From assembly GCA_964604165.1 (NCBI GenBank), contig CAZRYF010000015.1, forward strand, positions 1 to 64,000: a stretch of 64,000 nucleotides of DNA. The letters run 5' to 3'. This document shows, in pieces, positions 47,398 through 55,051 of this stretch; position 1 is the first letter of the stretch, and every line of letters begins with the position of its first letter. This DNA is from JAYZDK01 sp964604165 (GTDB lineage Bacteria > Myxococcota_A > UBA796 > CAJQPC01). Both the position numbers and the translations under genes were made by a program. Under the pieces are notes generated by a model, which saw only the letters and a list, made by a program, of their open reading frames with translations, was not told the origin of the DNA and made no database searches.

Positions 47398-48569
47398 CAA
47401 TCGAAGAGCAGGTTCTCGGAGAAGGTCTCGATCTGCAATTCAAGCGAACCGAAGTGCGTCATGTTCTCCTCGAATTCTGAGAGGAAGTAGGGAATCTTTT
47501 TTTCTTCCAGGGCCAGCACGTAGGCCACCTGCTCCTCCAGTCCCGGTTCACACATCTTGGCTGCTGTGAGGACGACTGCTTCGGCGTCCGCATCATGAAC
47601 ACGTTGAAGGAGCATGGCCTCCTTGGGCTTGTTGTCGTCGTGCTGAACCGGGCTGTACGAGGAACGGTCCAGGTAGGCATCGGCGATGTTCTGAAGGGGA
47701 TCTCCAGTCTCAGGAATCTCGCTCGTAAACCAGCGCAGTCCAATGAGCAGATCGTCATCGACGATGTAGGCGGCGCGTCCCAACAGGCGGAGAAGATCCA
47801 GGGGGGGTTGTTCGCAAAACCCACCCTCGAACACGACCCGGAGTCGGTCCTCCCGCTTGATTTCTCTGTTCTTCAACAGTGGAAGCACCTTTTCCAGGAC
47901 TTCGATGTGCTCCTCCACGGGAGTCATGCCTCCGAGTGCAACCAGACTGTATGCGTCCTCGGCAGCGATCTTCCAAGGTGTTTCCCTCTTGATGCGGTAG
48001 AGGTCTCGGACAAGTGCTCGGCTTCGATTGAAGAGGACGATGGAAGCGCGAAGATCTTCCTCGGTCACGGACTTGCCGGAGATTTTTGAGAGCTCCCCAA
48101 GCAGTCTCTTGTACTCACCTCGAAGGTAGGTCGCGCTGCTGGCGGAGTTGGGGTTTTGGGGGAGGTAGAGGATTTGGCTGGGGTAGTTGAAATTCCTGCC
48201 CCACACGGCTGCCAGATTGCGGGCGGCATCACAGATGGGATGGGAGACAAACATGTCCAGGACAAGCCGCTCCTCCAAACCCAACTGAAGGGAGGTCTTC
48301 AAAATGGAGCAGAGGTAAGAGCCAAAACGGGCTTCTGCGTCGGTGGCCTCCACGGTGGCCCCACAGATCTTGACCGGGAGCAGTCCGGCGGCGTGCGCAA
48401 GCTCCTGGGGGAAGTAGACCTGGAAGTGGCCGACGACCTTTCCTCCGGCTTCTCGCCAGCGCTCTACGGCTTCGTAGTCTCGTTCTTCCACCACATCTCG
48501 GCAGGTGGACAACACCTCGTCGAGGTCCATTTCCTGGACGTCATGAAAACACCGAGTGGGTTCGTTCAC
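47397..48569 (-). CDS. bcrC: Benzoyl-CoA reductase, BcrC/BzdN-type subunit
   Basis: The 390-aa HgdB-like subunit pairs with BcrB to bind benzoyl-CoA. Seen are VVGHFQVYFPQELAHAAGLLPV, FVSHPICDAARNLAAVWG and GGFCEQPPLDLL. It is the first gene of the six-gene overlapping operon, and the order matches bzdN-O-P-Q. The GTG start at 48569 has AAGGAG seven bases before it. A TATAAT box on the same strand lies at 48613-48608, about 40 bases upstream. Confidence 0.88.
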   Translation of the reverse strand: MNEPTRCFHDVQEMDLDEVLSTCRDVVEERDYEAVERWREAGGKVVGHFQVYFPQELAHAAGLLPVKICGATVEATDAEARFGSYLCSILKTSLQLGLEERLVLDMFVSHPICDAARNLAAVWGRNFNYPSQILYLPQNPNSASSATYLRGEYKRLLGELSKISGKSVTEEDLRASIVLFNRSRALVRDLYRIKRETPWKIAAEDAYSLVALGGMTPVEEHIEVLEKVLPLLKNREIKREDRLRVVFEGGFCEQPPLDLLRLLGRAAYIVDDDLLIGLRWFTSEIPETGDPLQNIADAYLDRSSYSPVQHDDNKPKEAMLLQRVHDADAEAVVLTAAKMCEPGLEEQVAYVLALEEKKIPYFLSEFEENMTHFGSLELQIETFSENLLFD

Positions 48570-48581
48570 TTTCTGACTCCT

Positions 48582-48646
48582 TGTTCTGGCGTTGCCGCGA
48601 GAACAGAATTATACTGCTTTTGAATGAACGCCAACAGAAATATACT
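48582..48646. promoter_or_regulatory. Divergent promoter/operator region between bcrC and bzdR
   Basis: Two direct repeats, AACAGAATTATACT (48602-48615) and AACAGAAATATACT (48633-48646), lie 31 bases apart, three helical turns. TGTTCT (48582-48587) and AGAACA (48600-48605) form an inverted repeat, and TGGCGTT/AACGCCA (48587-48593, 48627-48633) another. TATAAT on the minus strand (48613-48608) is a candidate -10 for bcrC. These are candidate BzdR sites. Confidence 0.5.
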
Positions 48647-48692
48647 ACCGACGCTCGCTGGGTTAATGGAGTCCACCTCTCGGGGAGTCGAC

Positions 48693-49547
48693 ATGCGTGA
48701 ACTCGATTCGGATGCGCTTTTGCGTCGGGTGGGCGCCCGCATTCGAAACCGCCGAGGCGAAATGCGGCTTCGGATCAAGGATGTGGCGGAGCGAGCAGGA
48801 ATGAGCGAGCGCTTTGTCTCGGATGTGGAGTTGGGAAAGGGGAACATTTCCATCGGTCGACTGAACGACCTGGCTTGTGCCCTGGAGATCCCCGTTTCGC
48901 GTTTCTTGCGCGGTGCGGGTGGAGAGACCCTTGAGACGATCCACTCTCTTTTGGGGGAGTGTGACGAGGAACAACTCTCAAGGATGCTCTCACTGCTCCA
49001 AATTGCGCTAAACCGAAGGATGCCGCAGGTCTTCTGCTTGCTGGGAATTCGTGGTGCGGGAAAGAGTGCAGTGGGGGCGGCCGTTGCCGAGGCCCTTGGG
49101 CTTCCGTTCGTAGAGCTGGCTCGAAAGGTTGAGGAAGCCGCAGGCATGTCCATTGGCGACGTGTTTACCCTGCACGGTGAGCCGTTTTATCGAACGCTTG
49201 AGCTTCGCTGTCTCAACGCGCTTGTGGCTTCTGGAACCCCCTGTGTTGCTGCCATGCCAGGCGGGGTCGTCTCCCACCCGGAGGCCTACGAGTTGGTCTT
49301 GGAAACCTGCTTTTCTGTTTGGCTACGAGCCAAGCCCCAGGACTATTGGGATCGGGTGTTCGCACAGGGGGATACCCGGCCCATGGCTGGCATTGATGAT
49401 GCAATGGCGGATTTGGTGGCGCTCGCAGAGGAGCGCCGCCCTGCCTACGAGAAGGCTGATCTCATCGTCGACACTTCCAACGCGGCGCTTGAGGACGTGG
49501 TGGAGAAGGTGCTGACTGGAATCGATGGCATCCACGCGCTTCGTTGA
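48693..49547 (+). CDS. bzdR: BzdR/BoxR-type regulator (XRE helix-turn-helix plus shikimate-kinase-like domain)
   Basis: The 284-aa protein has an XRE helix-turn-helix (RIKDVAERAGMSERFVSDVE, about 25-45). A shikimate-kinase-like domain follows with Walker A GIRGAGKSAVG. That fusion is typical of BzdR and BoxR, which repress benzoyl-CoA pathways and release DNA on binding benzoyl-CoA. It is divergent from the reductase operon. The ATG at 48693 is preferred because GGGGAG lies six bases upstream; two earlier in-frame ATGs lack a ribosome site. Confidence 0.85.
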   Translation: MRELDSDALLRRVGARIRNRRGEMRLRIKDVAERAGMSERFVSDVELGKGNISIGRLNDLACALEIPVSRFLRGAGGETLETIHSLLGECDEEQLSRMLSLLQIALNRRMPQVFCLLGIRGAGKSAVGAAVAEALGLPFVELARKVEEAAGMSIGDVFTLHGEPFYRTLELRCLNALVASGTPCVAAMPGGVVSHPEAYELVLETCFSVWLRAKPQDYWDRVFAQGDTRPMAGIDDAMADLVALAEERRPAYEKADLIVDTSNAALEDVVEKVLTGIDGIHALR

Positions 49548-49569
49548 CCCCCATGGAAGAGGTGACCCG

Positions 49570-50649
49570 GTGAACCTGACCATTCAAAGCTGGCAAATGG
49601 TGGCCCCGAACGAGCCACTCCTGTTGAATTCACGTGTTGTGGCACTGGACGAGTTGGACCCTCAGTCGGTTGTGGTCGAGGTTGTCGGTTGCGGTGTTTG
49701 CCACACGGATGTCGGCTTTCTCTTCGGAGGGGTCCGCACGCGGCATGATCTGCCCTTGGCGTTGGGTCACGAGATCTTCGGAAAGGTGGTTCATGCTGTC
49801 GGAAGTCACGCCTCTCTCTTGGGAAGCTCGGTGGTGGTGCCGGCCGTCATTCCTTGTGGTGAATGCAGTCCCTGTCTGGCGGGCCGCGGGGCCATTTGTT
49901 CCGGTCAGTTTTTTCCTGGAAACGATGACCACGGTGGGTTTGCCTCGCACGTGGTCGTACCGGGCAAGGGCTTGTGTGTGGTGAGTGAAGATGCGCTCTT
50001 GCGTTGGGGTGGGGGGAGCGCCGCCCTCGCTGTGGTGGCGGATGCCGTCACCACTCCGTACCAGGCCATTCTGAACAGCCAGCTGAAGAGCGGCGACGTA
50101 GCGGTCTTTGTGGGCGTGGGGGGGGTGGGTTCCTTTGGGGTGCAGCTTGCCCACGCTCTGGGGGCTCGTGTGGCAGCGCTGGATGTGGACAGCGTGCGTC
50201 TGGAGCGGGTGTTGGGGACGGGCGCCGACCTTGTCATATCAGCGGATGGAGACCCCAGGGAGATAAAGCGTGCCTTGCGTGGGTGGGCTCGAGAGAAGGG
50301 GTTGCCGGAGTCTGGCTGGAAGATCTTCGAGACCTCGGGACATCCCGCTGGGCAGGCCCTTGCATTCTCCTTGCTCGGCTATGATGGCCACCTGGGGGTG
50401 GTGGGTTTCAACAGGGAGAAGATCCCGGTGCGCCTGGGAAACCTGATGGCCTTTGATGCGACCATTCGCGGGACTTGGGGGTGCCTACCCGAGCACTATC
50501 CGGCGGTCTTGGACCACGTGCTCACAGGGGAGGTAAAGCTCGAGCCCTTCGTGGAGTTTCGGCCCATGAGCGAGATCAACGATGTTTTTGTCGATTTGAG
50601 AGATCACAAGCTCACCCGTCGGCCGGTGTTGGTTCCAGACTTTCACTAA
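49570..50649 (+). CDS. had: 6-hydroxycyclohex-1-ene-1-carbonyl-CoA dehydrogenase
   Basis: The 359-aa zinc alcohol dehydrogenase oxidises the product of Dch with NAD. Catalytic zinc ligands are in GCGVCHTD and GHEIFG; structural cysteines lie in CGECSPCLAGRGAIC. The NAD site is GVGGVGSFG. Family-specific strings such as FFPGNDDHGGFASH, ADAVTTPYQA and TWGCLPEHYP match Had. The GTG at 49570 follows AGAGGTG; it starts 22 bases after bzdR, so the two are likely cotranscribed. Confidence 0.85.
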   Translation: MNLTIQSWQMVAPNEPLLLNSRVVALDELDPQSVVVEVVGCGVCHTDVGFLFGGVRTRHDLPLALGHEIFGKVVHAVGSHASLLGSSVVVPAVIPCGECSPCLAGRGAICSGQFFPGNDDHGGFASHVVVPGKGLCVVSEDALLRWGGGSAALAVVADAVTTPYQAILNSQLKSGDVAVFVGVGGVGSFGVQLAHALGARVAALDVDSVRLERVLGTGADLVISADGDPREIKRALRGWAREKGLPESGWKIFETSGHPAGQALAFSLLGYDGHLGVVGFNREKIPVRLGNLMAFDATIRGTWGCLPEHYPAVLDHVLTGEVKLEPFVEFRPMSEINDVFVDLRDHKLTRRPVLVPDFH

Positions 50650-50665
50650 AGGGGAGGGTTGTGGC

Positions 50666-51196
50666 ATGTCTCTTGCTTCTGACTTGGGGTGGATGCCTCA
50701 TCGTTTTCCAGGACAGCGCGGAGTCCGAGTGGTGGTGCGCACGGCGCACATAGGGGCGGTGGTGCTGTTCATGGGCGCGGTGTTGAGCGGGTCCCGCTCC
50801 GGCGCGGGTGGAATGGCGCTCGGAGTCACTGGAATCTACCTGGTGGTGGACCAGATGATTCGTGATGGAGCAGCACATCTGCGGTATCTCGTGTTCTGGG
50901 CTGTTTTTGCGAAGGTGGGGGCACTGCTTTTTGGCATTCTAAACCCAGAGTGGCTGGTGCACTCTCTTTGGTTCTGCCTTGTGGTTGGAGGGCTCATTTC
51001 TCATGCTCCCGGACAAGTCAGGCACTTTGCATTGTGGGGAGGAAGCGGTCCTTGTGCTCACGAGCAATCCCGAATCAAGAGAGAAAGCCCAAGGGAGGCC
51101 AGTGTGCGCTTCGACACAGTTCACTCGTCTGAAATGTGCCAGTTTCCTCGCTTGAGCACCGAAGAATCGCCGCTCGGCACTCCTGAGAGGGTTTAG
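50666..51196 (+). CDS. Membrane protein of unknown function
   Basis: The 176-aa protein has about four helices in residues 22-115 (TAHIGAVVLFMGAVLSG, YLVFWAVFAKVGALLFGI, WLVHSLWFCLVVGGLI) and a hydrophilic tail with two cysteines. I do not recognise the family. The ATG is preceded by GGGGAGGG. It follows had by 16 bases and precedes three genes with membrane or FeS features. Confidence 0.6.
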   Translation: MSLASDLGWMPHRFPGQRGVRVVVRTAHIGAVVLFMGAVLSGSRSGAGGMALGVTGIYLVVDQMIRDGAAHLRYLVFWAVFAKVGALLFGILNPEWLVHSLWFCLVVGGLISHAPGQVRHFALWGGSGPCAHEQSRIKRESPREASVRFDTVHSSEMCQFPRLSTEESPLGTPERV

Positions 51197-51234
51197 GCGA
51201 CGTCGGTACGAATTCTGCAGGTAGTTCTTGGAAG

Positions 51235-51543
51235 ATGAAGCCTGCGGTCAAAGCCCTGTTGGATCGGCTCATGACGGACGTGGAGTTCGCCGATCGGTAT
51301 TTTTCCGCGCCCGGCCAGGTTCTAAATGAAATCGGTCTGGAACAGTCGGACCGCGAGGCGCTTGCCTCGCTGGATCGGGAGGCCGTCCAGTTCATGGCCG
51401 GCGTGGAAGATCAGGAACCCCAGCTCGCCAGAGAACATCCCGCAAACAACGCACAGAATCGTTGGGTGACCTCTGTCATCGCCCTTTGGGGATGCGCCGC
51501 CTATGTCTTCTTTTGGTTGTTGTTTGGAGGGGCACAGTCATGA
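51235..51543 (+). CDS. Small tail-anchored protein with a short helical N-terminal domain
   Basis: The 102-aa protein has an N-terminal helical domain (LLDRLMTDVEFADRYFSAPG, then EIGLEQSDREALASLD). It resembles the short domains of Nif11/LigA-like and Franean1_4349-type RiPP leaders. A C-terminal membrane helix follows (about 78-97). Unlike a precursor peptide it has no core-like tail. Its stop overlaps the start of the FeS membrane protein gene, so the products probably work together. Confidence 0.55.
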   Translation: MKPAVKALLDRLMTDVEFADRYFSAPGQVLNEIGLEQSDREALASLDREAVQFMAGVEDQEPQLAREHPANNAQNRWVTSVIALWGCAAYVFFWLLFGGAQS

Positions 51544-52601
51544 TGCGGGTCACACACGTTCGCGAGGGAAGAAAGCCTCGACGAAGGACGCCGGGCAATC
51601 TCCACAGGATTCGTTTGTGGGTGTTGGCCGGGCTGATGGTAGCCATCACCCTCCACATTGTCAGCTGGTATTGGTGGGGGTGGCGCTCCATCGGAAAGCT
51701 GAGTTTCAGTGGCTGGACCTCCCTGATGGTGGGGCATCTCAACATGGCCGCGGTTTTCTGCCTCGCCGTGACCGCCGGGCTCCTGGTGACCGGAAGGCTG
51801 TTTTGTGGCTATGGTTGCAAGCTGTCGGCGTTCCAGGAGTTTACCGAATGGGTCTACGCCCGGGTTGGGTTTCGGCCGGAGCTGGTGCATACCCGTGCGC
51901 GCATGGTGCGGCTGTTCATCTTTGTTCCCTATTTGTTGCCGGTGCTCTACACCTGGAATGAGGTTGGGCTGTCCACTGGCTACTACGACTTGGGCGCGGT
52001 GGAGCCCTGGACCGGCGACATTCCCCAGACCGTTCTCTCCAGCGTGTTCTACTTCGCCAGCATCACCTTCGTGTTGACGGCGCTCTTTGGGCGACGCGCC
52101 TTCTGCCGCCTGGTGTGTCCGTTTGCGTTGTTCTTTCAGCTCTTCGAGCGGCTTCCGTGGATCCCAAGGATTCAACAGAAGGGGCGCTGCATCGGTTGTG
52201 ATGTGTGCACTCGGACCTGTCCCATGGGGGTGGGGGTGGCCGAGGAGATTCTGTCACAAGGCGCCGTGACGGATCCGGAGTGCATTCGATGCATGATCTG
52301 TGTGGATGTCTGTCCAGTTCGGTGCCTGAAGTACGGAGTTGGAAAGGGCAGCGTGCCGATTCAAGAGCCTGACCTGGTTCCGAGCTTCCGGGAGAGCGCC
52401 TTTCCCATCTGGGCCGACACACTCCTGGCCACGGGCGCAGTGGTGGGTGGAGTCTGGGCGGCCACGAGAATCACCGGGTTCCACGTGTTCCTCGGCGCAT
52501 CTTGGGGCCTGATCTGCGGGGCCCTGGGCTGGCGGGTCATTCAGCGAATGAGAGGAAAGGAGACCCCAATCGAAGAGGAGAAGAGTGCATGCGCAAGCTA
52601 A
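51540..52601 (+). CDS. NapH/FixG-like polyferredoxin membrane protein
   Basis: The 353-aa protein has about five helices and two Cys motifs in helix ends (FCGYGCKLSAFQEF, CRLVCPFALFFQLFER). Two [4Fe-4S] ferredoxin motifs follow, CIGCDVCTRTCP and CIRCMICVDVCP. This is the layout of NapH, NosR-tail and FixG/CcoG proteins, which move electrons between quinols and soluble partners. In this place it may serve benzoyl-CoA or nitrogen-oxide reduction. It overlaps neighbours on both sides. Confidence 0.78.
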   Translation: MMRVTHVREGRKPRRRTPGNLHRIRLWVLAGLMVAITLHIVSWYWWGWRSIGKLSFSGWTSLMVGHLNMAAVFCLAVTAGLLVTGRLFCGYGCKLSAFQEFTEWVYARVGFRPELVHTRARMVRLFIFVPYLLPVLYTWNEVGLSTGYYDLGAVEPWTGDIPQTVLSSVFYFASITFVLTALFGRRAFCRLVCPFALFFQLFERLPWIPRIQQKGRCIGCDVCTRTCPMGVGVAEEILSQGAVTDPECIRCMICVDVCPVRCLKYGVGKGSVPIQEPDLVPSFRESAFPIWADTLLATGAVVGGVWAATRITGFHVFLGASWGLICGALGWRVIQRMRGKETPIEEEKSACAS

Positions 52602-52723
52602 TGGAGACGGTGTCAGCCGGAAAAATGACCTGGATGCCCATTTTGCTTTTGTTCCTGGTGCTCGTAGCGACCTATTTTCTGGTTCCCCAGGCCAACGCAC
52701 CGTTTGTCTACCAGTTCTTCTAA
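52589..52723 (+). CDS. 44-aa single-helix membrane peptide
   Basis: The peptide has one transmembrane helix (MPILLLFLVLVATYFLVP) and ends QFF. AGAGGAG precedes the ATG by five bases, and the gene overlaps the polyferredoxin gene by 13 bases. Small helices of this kind often stabilise a membrane complex. Confidence 0.55.
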   Translation: MRKLMETVSAGKMTWMPILLLFLVLVATYFLVPQANAPFVYQFF

Positions 52724-52855
52724 ACCCAATAGTCCCGTTGGAGCATCCGACTCGGATTCCAAAGCGTCATCGTCCCGAGATGGGGTGCTGGTGTTTCATA
52801 AATCCGCGTGATGTCGCCGAGAGGCGCCAGATCCGAAGAGCGAAAGGACCCGGGC

Positions 52856-53070
52856 ATGAGCCAAGACAGCAGAAAGGTCGGTCTCGACCTCCACAGGGCC
52901 ACAATTCAGGTCGCCATACTTCACGTCGGGAGGGGACCGTCCGATCGAGTTGAGCCCCGAGAATCAGGAGAAGGCGATCACCCGGAAGGTGCGTAAGCTT
53001 TGGCACATCAGCAGTGGTCCGATCAGGGTCTCCTCCCAGGCGGGCCCGACTTTCCCTGAATGGGTCGCTG
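52856..53070 (+). pseudogene. Truncated, frameshifted IS110-family transposase
   Basis: The first 20 residues (KVGLDLHRATIQVAILH) match the DEDD N-terminus of IS110 transposases. After about residue 30 the reading frame moves to one giving SPENQEKAITRKVRKLWH. The remainder is absent and the sequence runs into the REP-like array. Only about 70 of the expected 300-400 residues remain. Confidence 0.6.
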
Positions 53071-53090
53071 GAACTTCGAGATCTCCGTCG

Positions 53091-53300
53091 GGGCCTCGGG
53101 CGACCCGACTGCGGGGGGGGATGGCTTATCCCTTGGGGGAGTCGGNNNNNNNNNNNNNNNNNNNNNNNNNNNNNNNNNNNNNNNNNNNNNNNNNNNNNNN
53201 NNNNNNNNNNNNNNNNNNNNNNNNNNNNNNNNNNNNNNNNNNNNNGGGCCTCGGGCGACCCGACTGCGGGGGGGGATGGCTTATCCCTTGGGGGAGTCGG
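53091..53300. repeat. REP-like repeat, copy 3 (tandem array, inverted orientation)
   Basis: Identical 55-base units lie at 53091-53145 and 53246-53300, on both sides of the gap. Read on the minus strand they contain AGTCGGGTCGCC, CCGACTCCC and CCATCCCCCC as in copies 1 and 2. The real array is probably longer than what is shown. Confidence 0.75.
53146..53245. other. Assembly gap of 100 N
   Basis: Exactly 100 undetermined bases, the usual placeholder for a gap of unknown size, lie inside the tandem 55-base repeat. This suggests that the repeat array broke the assembly. Confidence 0.95.
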
Positions 53301-53355
53301 GCCGGTTGGGAGGGGCACCTTCCAGCAGGGCAGGGCGGGAGCCGGGCCGGGTGGC

Positions 53356-55038
53356 TCAGTGGGCTTCCAGGACGATGTACTTGTCGTCGCACAGCCTCTC
53401 GAGGATTGGCACCATGTCCGCTTCTGCGGTCTCGGGAGAGGTGCCCAAGGTGTCGGCAACCTCTTCCAACACTTGAGACCAGGTTCGTCGACCGTCTATA
53501 TGCGACAGGAGGAGGAGCTCCGGCTCGTCCATTGGTGTGAAGTTCTTGCCCAGAAGCCAGGAGACGGTGGAAGAGAAGATGGGCTTTTCCATGTCGAAGT
53601 GGATTCCCTTGACCTGTTGAAGTGTGTGACTCTCCTCATCAATGACGCAGCTCTGCTCCAGTTTTCCGTTGATCCTCGGCACCGTCTTCGGGTTCAGCGT
53701 CTCCAGGGAGTCTGGCGCGGAAGGAGGGGAGTTCGACCGGGTGCCCCCAAGCTCCTGGGTCATCGCCTCCAGTGGGTGATCCAGGTGGGCCATGAACTGG
53801 GTGAACATGTGGATCTGTCGAATGGCTGCCGGGTGGGGATTTCCCCCCACCGTGTTGACCAGGAAGCTGAATGCCTGCTTGGCTCCAATGTTGTCGTCGA
53901 AATGCATGATTCGTCTGGATTTCCAGAAGATGTCCTCCTTGGCCAGGTCGTTGCAGGAATAAAAGTACAACAAGCAGTCTCGGGTGACCGAGTACATGCG
54001 CTTGTAGTTCCTGTCGTAGAACCGGATCGCGGCGCCCTCCATCTCTGGATTCTCCAGGATGGAGTGCATGCACACCGACGCCGAGTACCCAGCGAGCATG
54101 GCGAGGGTGACTCCAGTGGAAAGGAGTGGATCAACAAACGCCGCCGCGTCTCCGGCGAGGAAGAAGCCCGGACCCGCCATCCTGTCGCTGGCGAAGGCCC
54201 AGTCCTTGATGCCCCGGTAGTCTCCAATGCGCTCCGCGTCGGGACCCAGAATCTTCTGCATTTCAGGGCACCCTGAGAGCGCCTCCTCGAAGAATCCGGC
54301 AGCGCCCATCTTTTTGAGCTCGGGTCTGAACTCCTGGCCTGTCACCAGTCCAACGCTCGCCTCTCCCAGCTCCTGGCTCTTCATGGGAATGTACCAGAAC
54401 CAGCCCTTCGGGCAGGTGCTGACCACCACGTGACCTTCCATGTCGGGGTCGCAACCGCGGATGTTCTTGTAGTAGGTGAATACGGCGGTCTGGCGCATAC
54501 GATCGTCGTAAGTGCGCACAGTGACGTCCTTTCCGATGACGCAGGCCGGGCCAGAGGCATCGAGCACGAACCGGGCGCGCTGCTCCTTCAGGGAGCCGTC
54601 CTTGTCACGGAACCGCACTCCCACGACTCTGCCGTCCTCCTTGAGAGGGCCGACCACCGAGCAGGGCTGTCGGACTTCGACACCTTCCTCGATGGCGCGA
54701 TCCAGGAGAATCTTGTCGAAGACCGACCGCTCCACGTGGTACCCGTAGGAGGAGGGGAGGAAGGGGTTCTCAGAAAAGAGTACGCTCCAGGGCTTGCTGT
54801 CTTTTCCCCAGGTAAAGCTGCCGCCGGTCTTCTTGGGAAAACCTGCCTCTTCCATGGCAGCGACGAGGTCCAGATCCTGGAGCACGGTCATGGTGCTGGG
54901 AAGAAGGGACTCGCCGAGCCGATATCGCGGAAAGACATCCCGCTCGAACAGCACCACGCGGTGGCCCTTCATGGCCATGTAGGTGGCGGTCGTTGAGCCA
55001 GCAGGGCCTCCGCCCACCACGATGAGATCGGGGTTCAT
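53356..55038 (-). CDS. Flavin-dependent halogenase with C-terminal extension
   Basis: The 560-aa protein has the FAD site VVGGGPAGSTTATYMA and the halogenase motif WxWxIP (GWFWYIP, about residues 210-220). It also has the AGDAAAFVDPLLSTGV FAD-binding strand. This is the fold of FADH2-dependent halogenases such as PltA and CndH, which chlorinate activated aromatic or carrier-bound substrates. The last 100 residues (DEPELLLLSHIDGRRTWSQV to YIVL) form a small winged-helix/PqqD-like extension. A reductase is not nearby. The ATG at 55038 has GGAG; the methyltransferase lies 13 bases upstream. Confidence 0.82.
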   Translation of the reverse strand: MNPDLIVVGGGPAGSTTATYMAMKGHRVVLFERDVFPRYRLGESLLPSTMTVLQDLDLVAAMEEAGFPKKTGGSFTWGKDSKPWSVLFSENPFLPSSYGYHVERSVFDKILLDRAIEEGVEVRQPCSVVGPLKEDGRVVGVRFRDKDGSLKEQRARFVLDASGPACVIGKDVTVRTYDDRMRQTAVFTYYKNIRGCDPDMEGHVVVSTCPKGWFWYIPMKSQELGEASVGLVTGQEFRPELKKMGAAGFFEEALSGCPEMQKILGPDAERIGDYRGIKDWAFASDRMAGPGFFLAGDAAAFVDPLLSTGVTLAMLAGYSASVCMHSILENPEMEGAAIRFYDRNYKRMYSVTRDCLLYFYSCNDLAKEDIFWKSRRIMHFDDNIGAKQAFSFLVNTVGGNPHPAAIRQIHMFTQFMAHLDHPLEAMTQELGGTRSNSPPSAPDSLETLNPKTVPRINGKLEQSCVIDEESHTLQQVKGIHFDMEKPIFSSTVSWLLGKNFTPMDEPELLLLSHIDGRRTWSQVLEEVADTLGTSPETAEADMVPILERLCDDKYIVLEAH

Positions 55039-55051
55039 TTCGAATTCTCCA

